Source: Spiroplasma corruscae (lineage in GTDB: Bacteria > Bacillota_I > Bacilli_A > Mycoplasmatales > Mycoplasmataceae). Taken from it: a stretch of 64,000 bases of DNA. The position numbers were made by a program, and so were the translations under genes. Under the pieces are notes generated by a model. That model was given only the letters and a program-made list of their open reading frames with translations. It made no database searches and was not told the DNA's origin. The stretch is taken from contig NZ_CP022535.1 of assembly GCF_002237575.1 (NCBI RefSeq), positions 496,001 through 560,000 of the forward strand, read 5' to 3'. Positions within the stretch are counted from its first letter, which is position 1, and every line of letters starts with the position of its first letter. Positions 40,384 through 50,671 of the stretch are shown here, piece by piece.

Positions 40384-41799
40384 GTGGAAGCGAATAAAAT
40401 ATATGAAGATTTAGTAAAAAATTTAGCTAATTCATTTAAATCTGAAGAAATAAAGGTACGAAGTCTAGAAAATGATAGCCTAAGAGAACAATTAATAACA
40501 TTAGTTAACGACTTACTGAAGCTGGAAATAGATGATAATTCATCATTTAATAATATTAAATGAAGTCATGTTTTTGGTAAAGGATTGGTTAATCTATTTA
40601 AACAAAAAATTAAGTTTGAAAAACCAGATAATAAAACTTTAGAAGATATATTATCTGATTTAGTATTCTATCAAACATTCTGTTTTAATAATTTTAATGT
40701 AGAAAGAGATGTTTTAAATAGAGTTGAAGATTTTGATGAAAAGTTAATTAAAGAATTAGCATTTATACCAAAAGAAGTTAGAGAGCAATTTAGTAATAAA
40801 ATCGAGGTTGAACCCGAAATAGTTGATAAAGAAAAAGAAAAACCAAATACTGGAAATGAAGATAATTTTAAAAGTGCTGGATTCAATCATAATAATGTAA
40901 AACCACATCCTTTCCAAGATCAAAGATTTTATCCTTATAATTACAAACCAAAGTACATGAAGTTAATAAAGCATATTTTAATTGGTTTTGTACTTACATT
41001 TGTAATATCTTTCATCGTTTTGTCTCTATTGCTTAACATTGGTTCAAAAACTATTGACTCTGTTGATCAGTTTAAAAGTTGAGGTTTCAAAGATGATTTT
41101 ATTGAAAAGTACAATAAAACATATACAGATTTTAAATGAACACTGTCTTACTCATTTTTAATTACTCCATTATTATCTTTAGCAGGTATGTTTAATTTAG
41201 TATTTTTAATTCTTATATGTACATCTGTTATATATTATCTCGTAACTCCTCCTAAAAATTATAGAGATCAATTCACTTTTTCTTATATAATGTTAATTGT
41301 TCTTGTGATAGTAGTGTTTTCTACTTGTTATAATTTATGAAATATTTTTAAGTACGCATTTGGAGATGCATCAATAACAACAGCTTCAATTGCAAGTGTT
41401 TTAGGTGTTAATGTTATGGGAATTAATAATGTTGATGATCTTTTAAAATGATATAACGATAATAAAGATGCAATTAATAACATGAATAATTCTTTAAATA
41501 ATGAATTACCATATGGAGCTATTAAAGCGCTATTTTGAATTTTCTTTATAGTCTCTGTAGTTATAATTGGCTTCTCAGTGTTTATTGTTGTTATTAATCC
41601 AAAACGTGACAAGGAAAAAGTGATGAAAGCAATGCAAGAATATGAAAAATATATATCATCAGCAATGCAAGGTCAATCATACGAAATGGATAGTTCAATA
41701 TATGAACCTGAAGAAGAAGTGAATGAGTTTATAAGAAAAAGAAAAGAAAGAATCGATGGTAAAAAAGAGAAGAAAGATAAAAAAGACAATAATGAGTAA
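40384..41799 (+). CDS. Mollicute membrane protein, unknown function
   Basis: 471 residues from GTG 40384 (AAGAAGG upstream). Hydrophilic N-terminal 190 residues, then about four hydrophobic segments (200-222, 258-285, 290-320, 380-402) and a highly charged Glu/Lys tail (about 415-471) that is probably cytoplasmic. The layout resembles membrane proteins common in the Spiroplasma/Mycoplasma mycoides group (for example the MSC_0882 family), but I cannot confirm this without a search. Confidence 0.7.
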
Positions 41800-41830
41800 G
41801 TTTACTCATAAAGGTATATAATTATATATA

Positions 41831-41857
41831 ATGCTAAAACTTGTTTTAGCATTTTTT
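41831..41857 (+). terminator. Terminator
   Basis: GCTAAAAC (41833-41840), GTTTTAGC (41843-41850) and ATTTTTT. Confidence 0.75.
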
Positions 41858-41877
41858 ATAAAATTGATAGGAGTTTT

Positions 41878-42159
41878 ATGGGCTATTATTACAAACATAA
41901 GTATGGTTTTTCAACACATTCAATTCATAGAATAAAACAAAGATTAAATATTAAAGAAAATGATGAGTTTGAAATTAAAGATAAGATAATGAATTTAATT
42001 GAAAAATCAGAATACCAATTTGAAACAAGTAAAACTATTTATATTAAAATACCTGTTAAAAATTTATATGCTGTTATAGATAAAAAATATAATACCATTA
42101 TAACAGTTACTGATATTTCCGCTAGTAAGCAATTGGAATTAATAGATAAAGATAAATAA
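41878..42159 (+). CDS. Hypothetical small protein
   Basis: 93 residues, soluble. The N-terminal pattern YGFSTHSIHRIKQRLNIKE followed by a beta-rich half recalls DUF4258-like toxin/RNA-binding folds (H-A-x-x-R-x-x-x-R), but that is only a layout match. ATG follows GATAGGAG. It ends 12 nt before the next gene. Confidence 0.6.
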   Translation: MGYYYKHKYGFSTHSIHRIKQRLNIKENDEFEIKDKIMNLIEKSEYQFETSKTIYIKIPVKNLYAVIDKKYNTIITVTDISASKQLELIDKDK

Positions 42160-42171
42160 GAGGAATGATTT

Positions 42172-43224
42172 GTGTCTAATAAAGTGATGAAAAAAAATTT
42201 AATACTGCCAACTGAGTTCTTGGATAGCTGAATAAGTAGAAAAAAAGATGGCACTTTTTATTTTAATTATATAGATTTTGCCACTGATACAGTTGAAGAA
42301 ATTAGTGTTGTTAATGAGTCTTTTATAAAAATAATTTTTGATAAATTTAGTAACTTTGACTCAAATCAAATTTTGAAACAATATAATCAAATATCAAAAG
42401 TAGCAAAAGCTATTATTGAAAAAAGAATAAAAAATGGAGATGAACAAATTAAGTTAACTAGTAAGGAGTTATTGTTTTTAAAGTATTTCTATTTTTTGAT
42501 TACAATACTAAATGGAGAATTTAAGTTTTCCTTTGTTGGAGAACTAAAAAAATTTAGAGCTATTGATGTTTTAGTTGAAGAAATTGATGACCATATTAAA
42601 AGTACTATATTAAACATTATTAGTTATGTAATATTTGAAATGTATGATTATATATTTAGTAAGAGAACTTTTGAAAGTTTATATGAATTTGTTGAAAGTT
42701 CTAAAATTAATTTTAAGTTAAATGACAGTGAAAAAGTTATTATCATACCCTTAAAAATGATAGAAGAACAAAATTATAAATTTGTAGATTTCTATTTTCA
42801 TAATGTTGTAAATAATACTTTTTTTAAGTTCTTTAAGGTATCAAAATTAGATAGAAAATCATTTTTACTAACTAATAAAACTATAGCGAATTTTATAGAT
42901 AACAATACTAAAAAAGTACTTCTTAGTTTTTTTGTGGTTGACCCAAAATATGCAATTGGTGTAATTAATTTAGGACCAGGTAGGGGAGAATATAGACCAT
43001 ATTTTAAATATTTTATAAATAATGTATTAAATAAAAAAATTATTCCACATTGCTTAGTTCCTGAACACGTTATTGAAGAGGATGGCATTTCTCTTACTGA
43101 TAATCAAAGATTTTTTTATAAATTATTTGAGCTAACAGAAGAACAAGTCCAATTAATAAATGATTGTTTAACATATAGAGATTTAAAATCAGATTTTGAG
43201 CAATTCATTAAGTTTCAAGTTTAA
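42172..43224 (+). CDS. Hypothetical protein adjoining the phage insertion site
   Basis: 350 residues from GTG 42172 behind AGAGGAATG. Soluble, Lys/Phe/Ile-rich with no signal peptide. Contains DPKYAIGVINLGPGRGEYRPYF near residue 260, the most conserved-looking part. No family recognised. The transposable prophage begins 31 nt after its stop, so the gene itself was not disrupted. Confidence 0.7.
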
Positions 43225-43246
43225 TATACTTAATTAAATAATATGT

Positions 43247-43255
43247 TTGCATTTA
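43247..43255 (+). repeat. Left target-site duplication TTGCATTTA
   Basis: 9-bp direct repeat identical to 59290-59298, directly outside the left terminal inverted repeat. Confidence 0.85.
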
Positions 43256-43280
43256 GAGTAAGTTGTAAAGAAGTAGGAAA
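43256..43280 (+). repeat. Left terminal inverted repeat
   Basis: GAGTAAGTT, seven non-matching-type bases, AGTAGGAAA; inverted copy at 59265-59289. 20 of 25 positions match overall. Confidence 0.85.
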
Positions 43281-43291
43281 TTAAATAATAG

Positions 43292-43321
43292 AAAAAAACC
43301 TTTTATATAAAGGTTTTTTTA
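43292..43321 (+). terminator. Terminator just inside the left end of the prophage
   Basis: AAAACCTTT and AAAGGTTTT arms with TATAT loop and T run. It belongs to the element and would shield it from host read-through. Confidence 0.8.
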
Positions 43322-43354
43322 TTTGCTTTATATATAGAGACTTTTTATCTTTTT

Positions 43355-43396
43355 CTACTTCTTCAACTTTCTTAGAAACCTTAGTTGAAGGAGTAG
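43355..43396 (+). promoter_or_regulatory. Large inverted repeat upstream of the first phage gene
   Basis: 14-bp arms CTACTTCTTCAACT (43355-43368) and AGTTGAAGGAGTAG (43383-43396), one mismatch, 14-nt loop. No T run follows. It lies 24 nt before the first ATG, between terminator and ribosome site. Could be an operator, an RNA stem controlling translation, or an internal transposase site. Confidence 0.6.
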
Positions 43397-43420
43397 AAAA
43401 CGGTAAAAGGAGGGTAGAAA

Positions 43421-43624
43421 ATGTATGCTAAATATGGCCGTAATGACAAATTCGAGGGTGTCTATGACAATATATCCGAAGCAATCCAAAGTTATTACAA
43501 GGTAACTAAAAACGATTCTAAATATCAAAATAAGTTTAGATCTATTATTTCTAGTTGCTATAAAACCGCTAAAACTGGTAGGGCCGGATGATACAAAATT
43601 AAAATAAATGAGGAGAATAAATAA
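43421..43624 (+). CDS. Small phage protein with NUMOD1-like DNA-binding motif
   Basis: 67 residues behind AAAAGGAGGG. The C-terminal half, FRSIISSCYKTAKTGRAGWYKI, matches the pattern of NUMOD1-type DNA-binding repeats (I-x-x-C-x-K-x-x-K-T-A-G-G-x-x-W), and the N-terminal GVYDNISEAIQ fits their F/Y-x-S-I-x-E-A start. First gene of the element; the stop overlaps the next start by 1 nt. A DNA-binding regulator is a reasonable guess. Confidence 0.6.
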
Positions 43625-43842
43625 TGGAGACACAAAAAATTAAAATACGTCGTTATTTAAGAAACGTATTAAAAAGAGTAGATGAAAGATTAGATGAAGA
43701 TAAAATGTTAGACCAAAAAGGTGAGCTGGTATGAGATTATTGCAGTGTTTGTATACAATCTTTACCAAATAATAATATAGCTATTTTAAATCATTTTGAG
43801 AATCATAAAGAAGAATTAAGAGAAATATTGGAGGATTTTTAA
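43624..43842 (+). CDS. Small phage protein
   Basis: 72 residues, charged, with one Cys pair (YCSVC at 39-43) near the middle and helical ends. Starts in TAATG overlapping the previous stop and ends in TAATG overlapping the next, so three genes are coupled. No family recognised. Confidence 0.6.
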
Positions 43843-44069
43843 TGATAAAAATTGAAGTATCACCAAATACAAATGATGAGTTTTGTGTTGGTTGTGGAGT
43901 AAAAGGTGTATATCATTTTTGATTAATATTATCTAATGGGTCTAGAAAAAGTAACTTTTGCAAATGTTGTTATCTAAAGATTATAGAAAGTATTAATAAA
44001 AGCATATATAACATTGTGGAAAAAATGGAAAAACAAACAACTAGAGTCTTTAAGTTCTTGTTAAATTAG
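43842..44069 (+). CDS. Small phage zinc-finger-like protein
   Basis: 75 residues with CVGC (15-18) and CKCC (40-43) separated by about 21 residues, a treble-clef or zinc-ribbon-like spacing. Third of the coupled small genes; TAG stop. Probably metal- and nucleic-acid-binding. Confidence 0.6.
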
Positions 44070-44077
44070 GGAGCATT

Positions 44078-44224
44078 ATGGAAAAAGTAATAGGAATATT
44101 AGAACGGGAATTAAGGGAGCTACCTATTCTTTGTGAAATAGAGGATGAAGGATTAAAAAAATACGTGGAGGAAATAGCAAGTGAAATAAAAGAAACTATT
44201 AAAATATTAAAAAAAATGAAGTAA
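44078..44224 (+). CDS. Very small phage protein, helical
   Basis: 48 residues: one charged amphipathic helix (ERELRELPILCEIEDEGLKK, then EIKETIKILKKMK). ATG follows AGGGAGC. Unknown. Confidence 0.5.
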   Translation: MEKVIGILERELRELPILCEIEDEGLKKYVEEIASEIKETIKILKKMK

Positions 44225-44247
44225 CAAATAAAGAAAGGTGATAAATT

Positions 44248-45081
44248 ATGACAAATATTAAATGAGCAACAGAAAACCAGATGAGATATTTAAAAATCTT
44301 GTTTAATAGGATTGACGAGTGTGGAATCGAATTTAAAGATATACCAAGTAGAAATGTATTAAATACAGCTCTTTCAGAAACTAATGCTAAAGTGTTAATT
44401 AAAAATCTAAAAGAGATTTTAGGTATTGCTTCTGAAAAAACAATAAACCAATTTAATGCTGCCAAATCCCTTTCAAATATAATGATCGATAACAATTGAA
44501 TACAGTCATGACAACATAAAAAAGATAGTAACTCTATCTTATGTTGAATTCCTGATAAAAAAAATAATAGAATACTAGAATGCTATTTTCCGAAAGGTCA
44601 AAAAGAAGTAGATTATGAAGATGATTATGGCGAAATCTTAACAAAAAAAAGTGGAAAATTAATTTATCAAGCAAAAAATTTAAACTTTTATAATCATAAA
44701 ATTAACTTGAGTAACTGATACGCTTGTGGTGTCAAATTAAGTTGAAAACAACACTTTAGATGAATAGATGCTAAAAATGGTGAAATTATAGAAGAGAAAG
44801 CTTTAAAGAAATATGCTGAGTACGTTGAATTATTTAACTTTGTTAACTCTAGTTTTAAAGAGATAATAAAAGAAAATGAACAACGCATTTTAAAGTTACA
44901 GTTTGAAATTAATAAAAGAAAAGAACATGTAGATCTAGTAAATGCACAAAAAGGACAAGAAAATAATAAAGTTACTTTAACAGAATATGATTGATTAAAT
45001 GATGGTTTCATTTTAGAAAAAAATGATGATAAAGATAAAACACATGATAAAAATAAAACACATGATAAAAATACTTCCTAA
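44248..45081 (+). CDS. Phage protein of unknown function with coiled coil and tandem-repeat tail
   Basis: 277 residues. Trp-rich N-terminal two thirds (many TGA codons), then a coiled coil (about 205-235) and a tail of short tandem repeats of the type KTHDKN (DNA period 18 nt, 45033-45072). ATG follows GAAAGGTG. The last early-type gene before the repeat-rich intergenic region. Unknown function; replication or recombination is possible from position. Confidence 0.6.
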
Positions 45082-45375
45082 ACTGAATAGTATGCAAAGA
45101 ATAAAATAAGGGTATACAGTTTTAATATTTTGTAGGATAAAGTTTAAAACAAACTAATAACAAATCTAATAGGCTTTTTATAAAAGTTATTTTTGTGTTT
45201 CTCACAAACTCTTAACAAAAAAAATAAACCTAGGTTTTTGGTTAACTAATGTTAACAAACCTAACTATATAACATACTTAACTAATTTAGACATATTTAA
45301 CTAATTTAGACATATTTAACTATCAAAATAATTTTTATTTTTTTGTATATTAAACTTTTATTGAGGTGATAATAA
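45082..45375 (+). promoter_or_regulatory. Phage intergenic control region with iteron-like repeats and palindrome
   Basis: 294 gene-free bases. Contains an imperfect palindrome AGGTTT..GTTAAC-TAAT-GTTAAC-AAACCT (45232-45262), then three copies of ACATAYTTAACTA at 45272, 45291 and 45310 with exact 19-nt period. A possible -10 box (TATATT) at about 45346 and GAGGTGAT ribosome site follow. This looks like a repressor operator array or a replication origin. Confidence 0.55.
45272..45322 (+). repeat. Three iteron-like direct repeats, 19-nt period
   Basis: ACATACTTAACTA, ACATATTTAACTA, ACATATTTAACTA, separated by ATTTAG. Confidence 0.85.
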
Positions 45376-45882
45376 ATGAAAAATAAAATACCATACATAT
45401 CTATTGGTATTGATCCTTCCGGCATGGGAACTACTGGCATTGTCTTAAGAACGTATAATTACAACTATCCTAAAAAATGACATGATCAACTTTATTGTAC
45501 TAATCCAATAGAAGCCTTTGAATTAATAAAACTATGGATAAAAGAAAAAATGAGTAACTTTTATTTAGATAATATTGAGATTAAAACCGTAGCAGTTGAG
45601 TTACTTCACCAAGGAATTGAAAAACATAAAGAAGTTAAAGCTACTAGAGAATTAATTGGGTTATTAAGATATTATTTTAAGTTTAAATTTTGTGGTCATT
45701 TGCCACATCATAAAGATAAGGAAGATATATCAAAGGCAATACTAAAACATGGTAAAAAAAATGAGCATTGAATTCATGCAGAAGCAGTTTTAAATTCTCA
45801 TTTTTGTGAAGAAAAAAAAAGTTTAACAGTTGAAAAATTTGATTGGAGTAAAATTACATATGGCGATAAAAAAAATAGATAA
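45376..45882 (+). CDS. RuvC-like Holliday-junction resolvase (RNase H fold)
   Basis: 168 residues. ISIGIDPSGMGTTGIVL gives the first catalytic Asp13; VAVELL gives Glu75; IHAEAVLNS gives Glu136. This is the acidic triad order and spacing of phage RuvC-type resolvases, which cut branched DNA before packaging. ATG follows GAGGTGAT. It overlaps the SSB-like gene by 23 nt. Confidence 0.75.
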
Positions 45883-46183
45883 AAATCAATTACATGCAAT
45901 ATTAGAAGCTATTGTTAAAGTTAATGCTATTAATTTAAAGTTAAATTTAAATGAAGGTATTGAAGAAGAAATTTTAGAAGTTAGAGTTAAATGATCTAAT
46001 AGTTTTTGTTTTATTTACGAAAGAAGACCAAATATCATGAAACAACTTAAAAGGTATAAAGAGGGTGATGTCATTTATATTAAAGGTTACTTTTTTGCTA
46101 GATGATTTCCAGGTCAAAAAAGTAGTTTACCCGTTATTGAAAAATTATTAGAACATAAAAAAGTGGGGGTATTGACAAAATAA
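45860..46183 (+). CDS. Probable single-stranded-DNA-binding (OB-fold) protein
   Basis: 107 residues. The central region (EILEVRVKWSNSFCFIYE, then YKEGDVIYIKGYFFARWF) has the alternating strands and GDxIxIKGxF turn of SSB-like OB folds, with aromatic residues suited for base stacking. Starts inside the resolvase gene. Small for a classical SSB and lacks an acidic C-terminal tip. Family call tentative. Confidence 0.5.
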
Positions 46184-46232
46184 ATAATTATGCTATGTAT
46201 TAAATCACTCATATTGCTATAAGGAGGTATGT

Positions 46233-46550
46233 ATGAAAAGAAGGGTTATTAAACTATCTGAAGATGGTACAGAAATAGTAAAAGAAGATGGTAGTTTTGA
46301 ATTTGAAGAAATAGAATTTGAAGAAACAAATCCAATAGAAGAAAACAAAATAGAAGAAAAAAAAGAACCAATCTCAAATAATGATGAAGTTAAAGCTTTA
46401 AAAGAAGAGGTTCAAAAACTGAAAAATCTGCTTACAAAAACGGCTAATATTTCTACACCACCACCAAATATAGAACCAAAACAAAAATATGAAGATTCAA
46501 CAAAAAGCAGTTTAGGATTTACCACCGCTGTACTTAAAAGAAGGAGTTAA
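46233..46550 (+). CDS. Acidic coiled-coil protein, possible scaffolding protein
   Basis: 105 residues behind a strong AAGGAGG site. Very acidic middle, predicted coiled coil (VKALKEEVQKLKNLLTK, about 58-75), basic C-terminus KRRS. An acidic coiled-coil protein with a basic tail directly upstream of the capsid gene is the usual place and type of a head scaffolding protein. Confidence 0.55.
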   Translation: MKRRVIKLSEDGTEIVKEDGSFEFEEIEFEETNPIEENKIEEKKEPISNNDEVKALKEEVQKLKNLLTKTANISTPPPNIEPKQKYEDSTKSSLGFTTAVLKRRS

Positions 46551-46555
46551 AATAT

Positions 46556-47404
46556 ATGGCATTTACAATTGACCAAATAAAAGAATATTGATCCGAAAAT
46601 TGAAGACATGAAAATGTCTTAGGTTTATCGAAATTAGCTGCTTTATTTCCAAATGAATTAAAGCAAGATGGAGGACAAATGAACTCCATTATAAAAGTAC
46701 CTGTCATGACAGAAGTAGAAACTCAACAAGACTTTAAACAAGAAACAGGTTTCGTTGAAACTAATGCTCATGAGAAAATTGTACAAATGAAATTAACTGA
46801 AAATTTTACCTCTTATACTAAAATATTGCCTGAAAATATACCTGGTCCAAATTGGGCAGAGAACAAAATGATTGTTATCGAAAGACAAGAAGCAGCAAAA
46901 TATGATGCATTTGCACTCAAAACAATATGTGAAGGTGTAAAAAATTTTATGGAGTATGAAGAAGTAAACGAAAAAAACTTTATATCTATCTTTAAAAAAA
47001 TTGAGAAGGAAGCTAAGAAACACAAGTTTGAAGTATCAAATGCAATATTTTTAATTTCACCAAAAATTGCAACAATCATAGCAAACTCAAAATTAAATAG
47101 TTTGTCATATGATTTAGAAAATACTTCAATTGTTATAAATCAAATACTTAACAAATACTATTGTGTTGAAGCGGACATTGATGATTACGGTTATGATATT
47201 ATTGCATTAGTACCATCAGCATATGTTTGAGCAAGTTATGTTGAAACTCCGCTTCAGTCAGGGGTATATACACAAGGTCCATTTTATGGACAAATATTTA
47301 CAGTAATTAACAAATGATACAATGGTGAAGTGATTATGGATGAACATATATTAGCATTTAAAAATTCTAAAAATACTTCTCCAGAAAGCAAAAGCGCTGA
47401 TTAA
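46556..47404 (+). CDS. Probable major capsid protein
   Basis: 282 residues behind AAGGAG. Mixed alpha/beta, no signal peptide. IIKVPVMTEV near residue 45 and the closing segment VPSAYVWASYVETPLQSGVY and YNGEVIMDEHILAFKN, typical of HK97-like coat proteins where the last strands give the gene's well-ordered end. Position after the scaffold-like gene also fits. No direct homology is claimed. Confidence 0.6.
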
Positions 47405-49042
47405 ATGCCTAGAACTTTACAACCAACACAAATAGTTACTTATAAAAAAAAGATAACATCAAAAAATACAGATACTAATACTTCATTTTGAGGTGATTTT
47501 CTTAAGATATTTTTTATACAGATATTAGCTATTGCTGTCGGTTCACTAACTGCTGGTATTGGAACTGCTGCTGTTGAAGCGCTAGGCTTTAGTCAATTAG
47601 GGATTGCCGTTACTAGTTCAATTATTCAAACGTCGATTAACTTTGGCGTTAATGAATTATATGATTATGCTACTGACAACTTATCTGTAGAAAACACTTT
47701 AATGAATCTATTATTTGGAATATCAGATGTTGGAAAATTTGGTAGAGCGTTAAAGTATGACAAGTTATTAAAACTTGTCAATGAACATGAACTGTTATCA
47801 TCCTTAAATATAACAAACAAAGTTAAAAACTTTTATCAGATAAAAAAATTTTTAACTTTAAAAAACATAATCTTAAAAGATAAAAGAGTATTATCTTTTG
47901 CTACAAAAATTACTGATATAGAAATACTTCAATCAATTATGGCAATATCAACTGCCGAAATGAAAAAATCTATTAAGCAATTTAGTGAAAAAGAGATACA
48001 AGCCTTATTAGATATTCAAAAAACTTTATATAAAATAGAACCTGGTTTATTAGTAGATATTAAAAAAATGAATATAAAAAAATATGATGCATACTTTAAA
48101 AAAAGTAGTGGAACATCAATTGAAGAGTTTCTTAAAATGAACGATTTAGAAGCTATTGAAGTTATTAAAAAACTACAAGGTACTAATTTAGGAAATTCTA
48201 CTCTTGCTCAATTAAATATCTTAAGAGTTAAATCAGGATTTCAAAAAAATATTATAGATCAATTAAAAAACTATAAAACTAAAGTAAAAGGAGCAATTAA
48301 AAAGATTAATCCTTTTACATATATTCAAAAAGCAGTTAATAAAATGTTAGAACCATTTACTAATGTCATGAGTAAGATTGCTTCAAAAGTTAACAAATAT
48401 TTACCAAATTTGAGCAAATTATCTAAACATTTAGTAAAAAATAACAATTTAATACCTTGCCAACCAAACAGTTTTTTATTAGGTTTTAGCTTCACCCCCA
48501 CTGGAATATCTGGAGAAGGTGTATTAGAAATTTTTAAAAAACCCTATCTATGAAAAAAACAACCTGGTAGAGTAAGTTATTATCGTAAAGTAACCGTGTT
48601 TACGAATTTACAAATTGTAGAAGCTTTTGCACTATCTAATAATCAAAATAAGTTTTATAAAGATAATTGAGAATTAGGTAGAGGTTTTAATCAAGGTAAT
48701 GATAAGTTATTTAAAATTTTATCTCCTGGGTTAAAAAAAGTATTTATCAACTTTAATAAATTAGTTAGAAAAGTAACTACTATTAAAACTATACTAAAAG
48801 CTGGAGTATTATCAAGTTTTAAAAACTACTCATCTAAGAAATTAAATAGTATATATAGATCTACATTAAGAAAACTAATTGAAAGTCCATTTAAAAGAAT
48901 TACAGGAATAGGTTTATTTTCATCAAGTATAAGCGACTTAATATTAGATTCTACTTGAAACAGTAAAAAAGCATTTAACAATACAGTTGGTAAAACTATA
49001 AGAAAAAGAGCCAAACATGTTGGTTCTATATTGGGAGGTTAA
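47405..49042 (+). CDS. Large virion-associated protein, unknown
   Basis: 545 residues. Hydrophobic segment at about 38-65, helical Lys-rich remainder with amphipathic repeats and very basic C-terminus (RKRAKHVGSILGG). Starts at the base after the capsid stop, so translation is coupled. It could be an internal or injection protein interacting with DNA or membrane. Confidence 0.6.
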
Positions 49043-49045
49043 AAT

Positions 49046-50671
49046 ATGTTTGATTTATGAAAATGTACTTCATGAGATGAGTATTATAATAACTGACCAA
49101 GTATTGCCAACAAATTTGATAAATTAACTAGTTATCAAAAGTCTTTAGGTTATAAAAATCCTCAAGACTTTTTTACTAAAAATGCATTTGCTGCTCAAGA
49201 ATTAGCTAATGAGAGAGTAGGAAATATTTTAGAAAGAAACTTTTCTACAATTGATTTGCACATTTCTGTTCAAGAGCATTTAAAGAAATTTACATTTAAA
49301 GCTATAGATTTTTTGAGGATGAACGATGCAGTTGTATATCAAAATATAAGAACTACACAAACAACTTATAACAATGGTAGAAGTGATTCTATACAAACTA
49401 ATCAATTATCTTCATTAGAAGCTTTAGTAGGTAATCAAGCTTGAAGAAGTTGAACAGCTGCTAATATTGAAAAGTTGTATTTAAGTTTTTGTAATGAATA
49501 TGATATTCCTTTTTTACTTGACCCAGAAATGTTTTATACAAAAAAAGAAGTTGACAAATTTATGGAGCAAATGGATGATGATGTCCAAAGAGAACATGAA
49601 TATACAAATATAAATGTAGATAAGATATGAAATCAATTAGGTTTGAAGCAAAACAGTGAAGACCAAATATTGTATCAACAAAAAACTAATGAAGATGGAG
49701 AACCTATAGAAGAAATTCAAAAATTAGGGGTATATGATGAAATCTTATTATTAGGCAGAAATGAAAGCAACACAATTGTAACTACTCCCGAAAATAAAAA
49801 AAGAGCTATTATAAATCTATCTAAAGACTCTGGAATAATATCTGAAGCAACGACATTTCAAACTTCTAGTGAAACAGATGTATTAAACCCAATTGGGAGA
49901 GTTTGGGGTAATTCAATTGAAAATAATTATGAAAAACTAACAAATGACTTAGATAGTAAATTATTAGATTTAAACACTAAACTAAAAGAGATAGATACAA
50001 AATTAGAGGAATTAAAAAACCCTAATAATAAATATGTTGTTGGTCAATATATGTGAACTGATGGTAAAAGTCCAGGTTTAGGTTGAGAAAGACAATATAA
50101 TTCCCAGGAATACCAAGGTTTAACTTTGTTGATTGATTATTTAAACCCAACTCTAGGTATTCAAAAGGGACAAGTTATACAACATACACATACCTTTTCT
50201 GCACCAACAAATACAAAGTTATATACAGCACAAAAAGCAAATATAGGTGATTATGAAGTTGACGGTAATAAAGGGTTAATTAACTTAGGTAATGTTAAAA
50301 CTTATACTAATAATTATGGAGATGTCTCTGGAACAACTTCACCCAGCGGAACAACTTACAACAAAGCTGCAGGTATATATGCTGCATTATGAAAATTTGT
50401 TGGTGTAAAAAATACTAAACAAGGTCCACAATCAAGAAGTTTCTATTGAAAAGAGCTTGAAGAAGAAAAAAAAGCAGAAGAAGAAAAAAAAGCAGAAGAA
50501 GCTAAAAAATCTACTCCTGCTTCACTGGCAGATATTGAACCTATCAAAAATGATTTAGAAGCTATTAAACCAAAGATCGAAGAATTAGATAAAAAAGAAC
50601 AACATCGTCTTAAAACTCTAGGTGTAGATCCAAATAAAAAATATTGAGAAAGTGGTGATAATAATGAGTAA
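49046..50671 (+). CDS. Fibre- or collar-like structural protein
   Basis: 541 residues. N-terminal helical part, a coiled coil (about 310-335, DSKLLDLNTKLKEIDTKLEEL), then VGQYMWTDGKSPGLGWERQY and QHTHTFSAPTN, a His-Thr-His-containing pattern as in phage tail-collar/fibre tips, and a charged EEEKKAEE repeat near the C-terminus. Likely receptor-binding or tail appendage. Overlaps the next gene by 8 nt. Confidence 0.6.

Noticed and set aside
45272-45322. CRISPR array
   Set aside because: Only three 13-nt repeats with identical 6-nt spacers and no cas genes; iterons or operators fit better.
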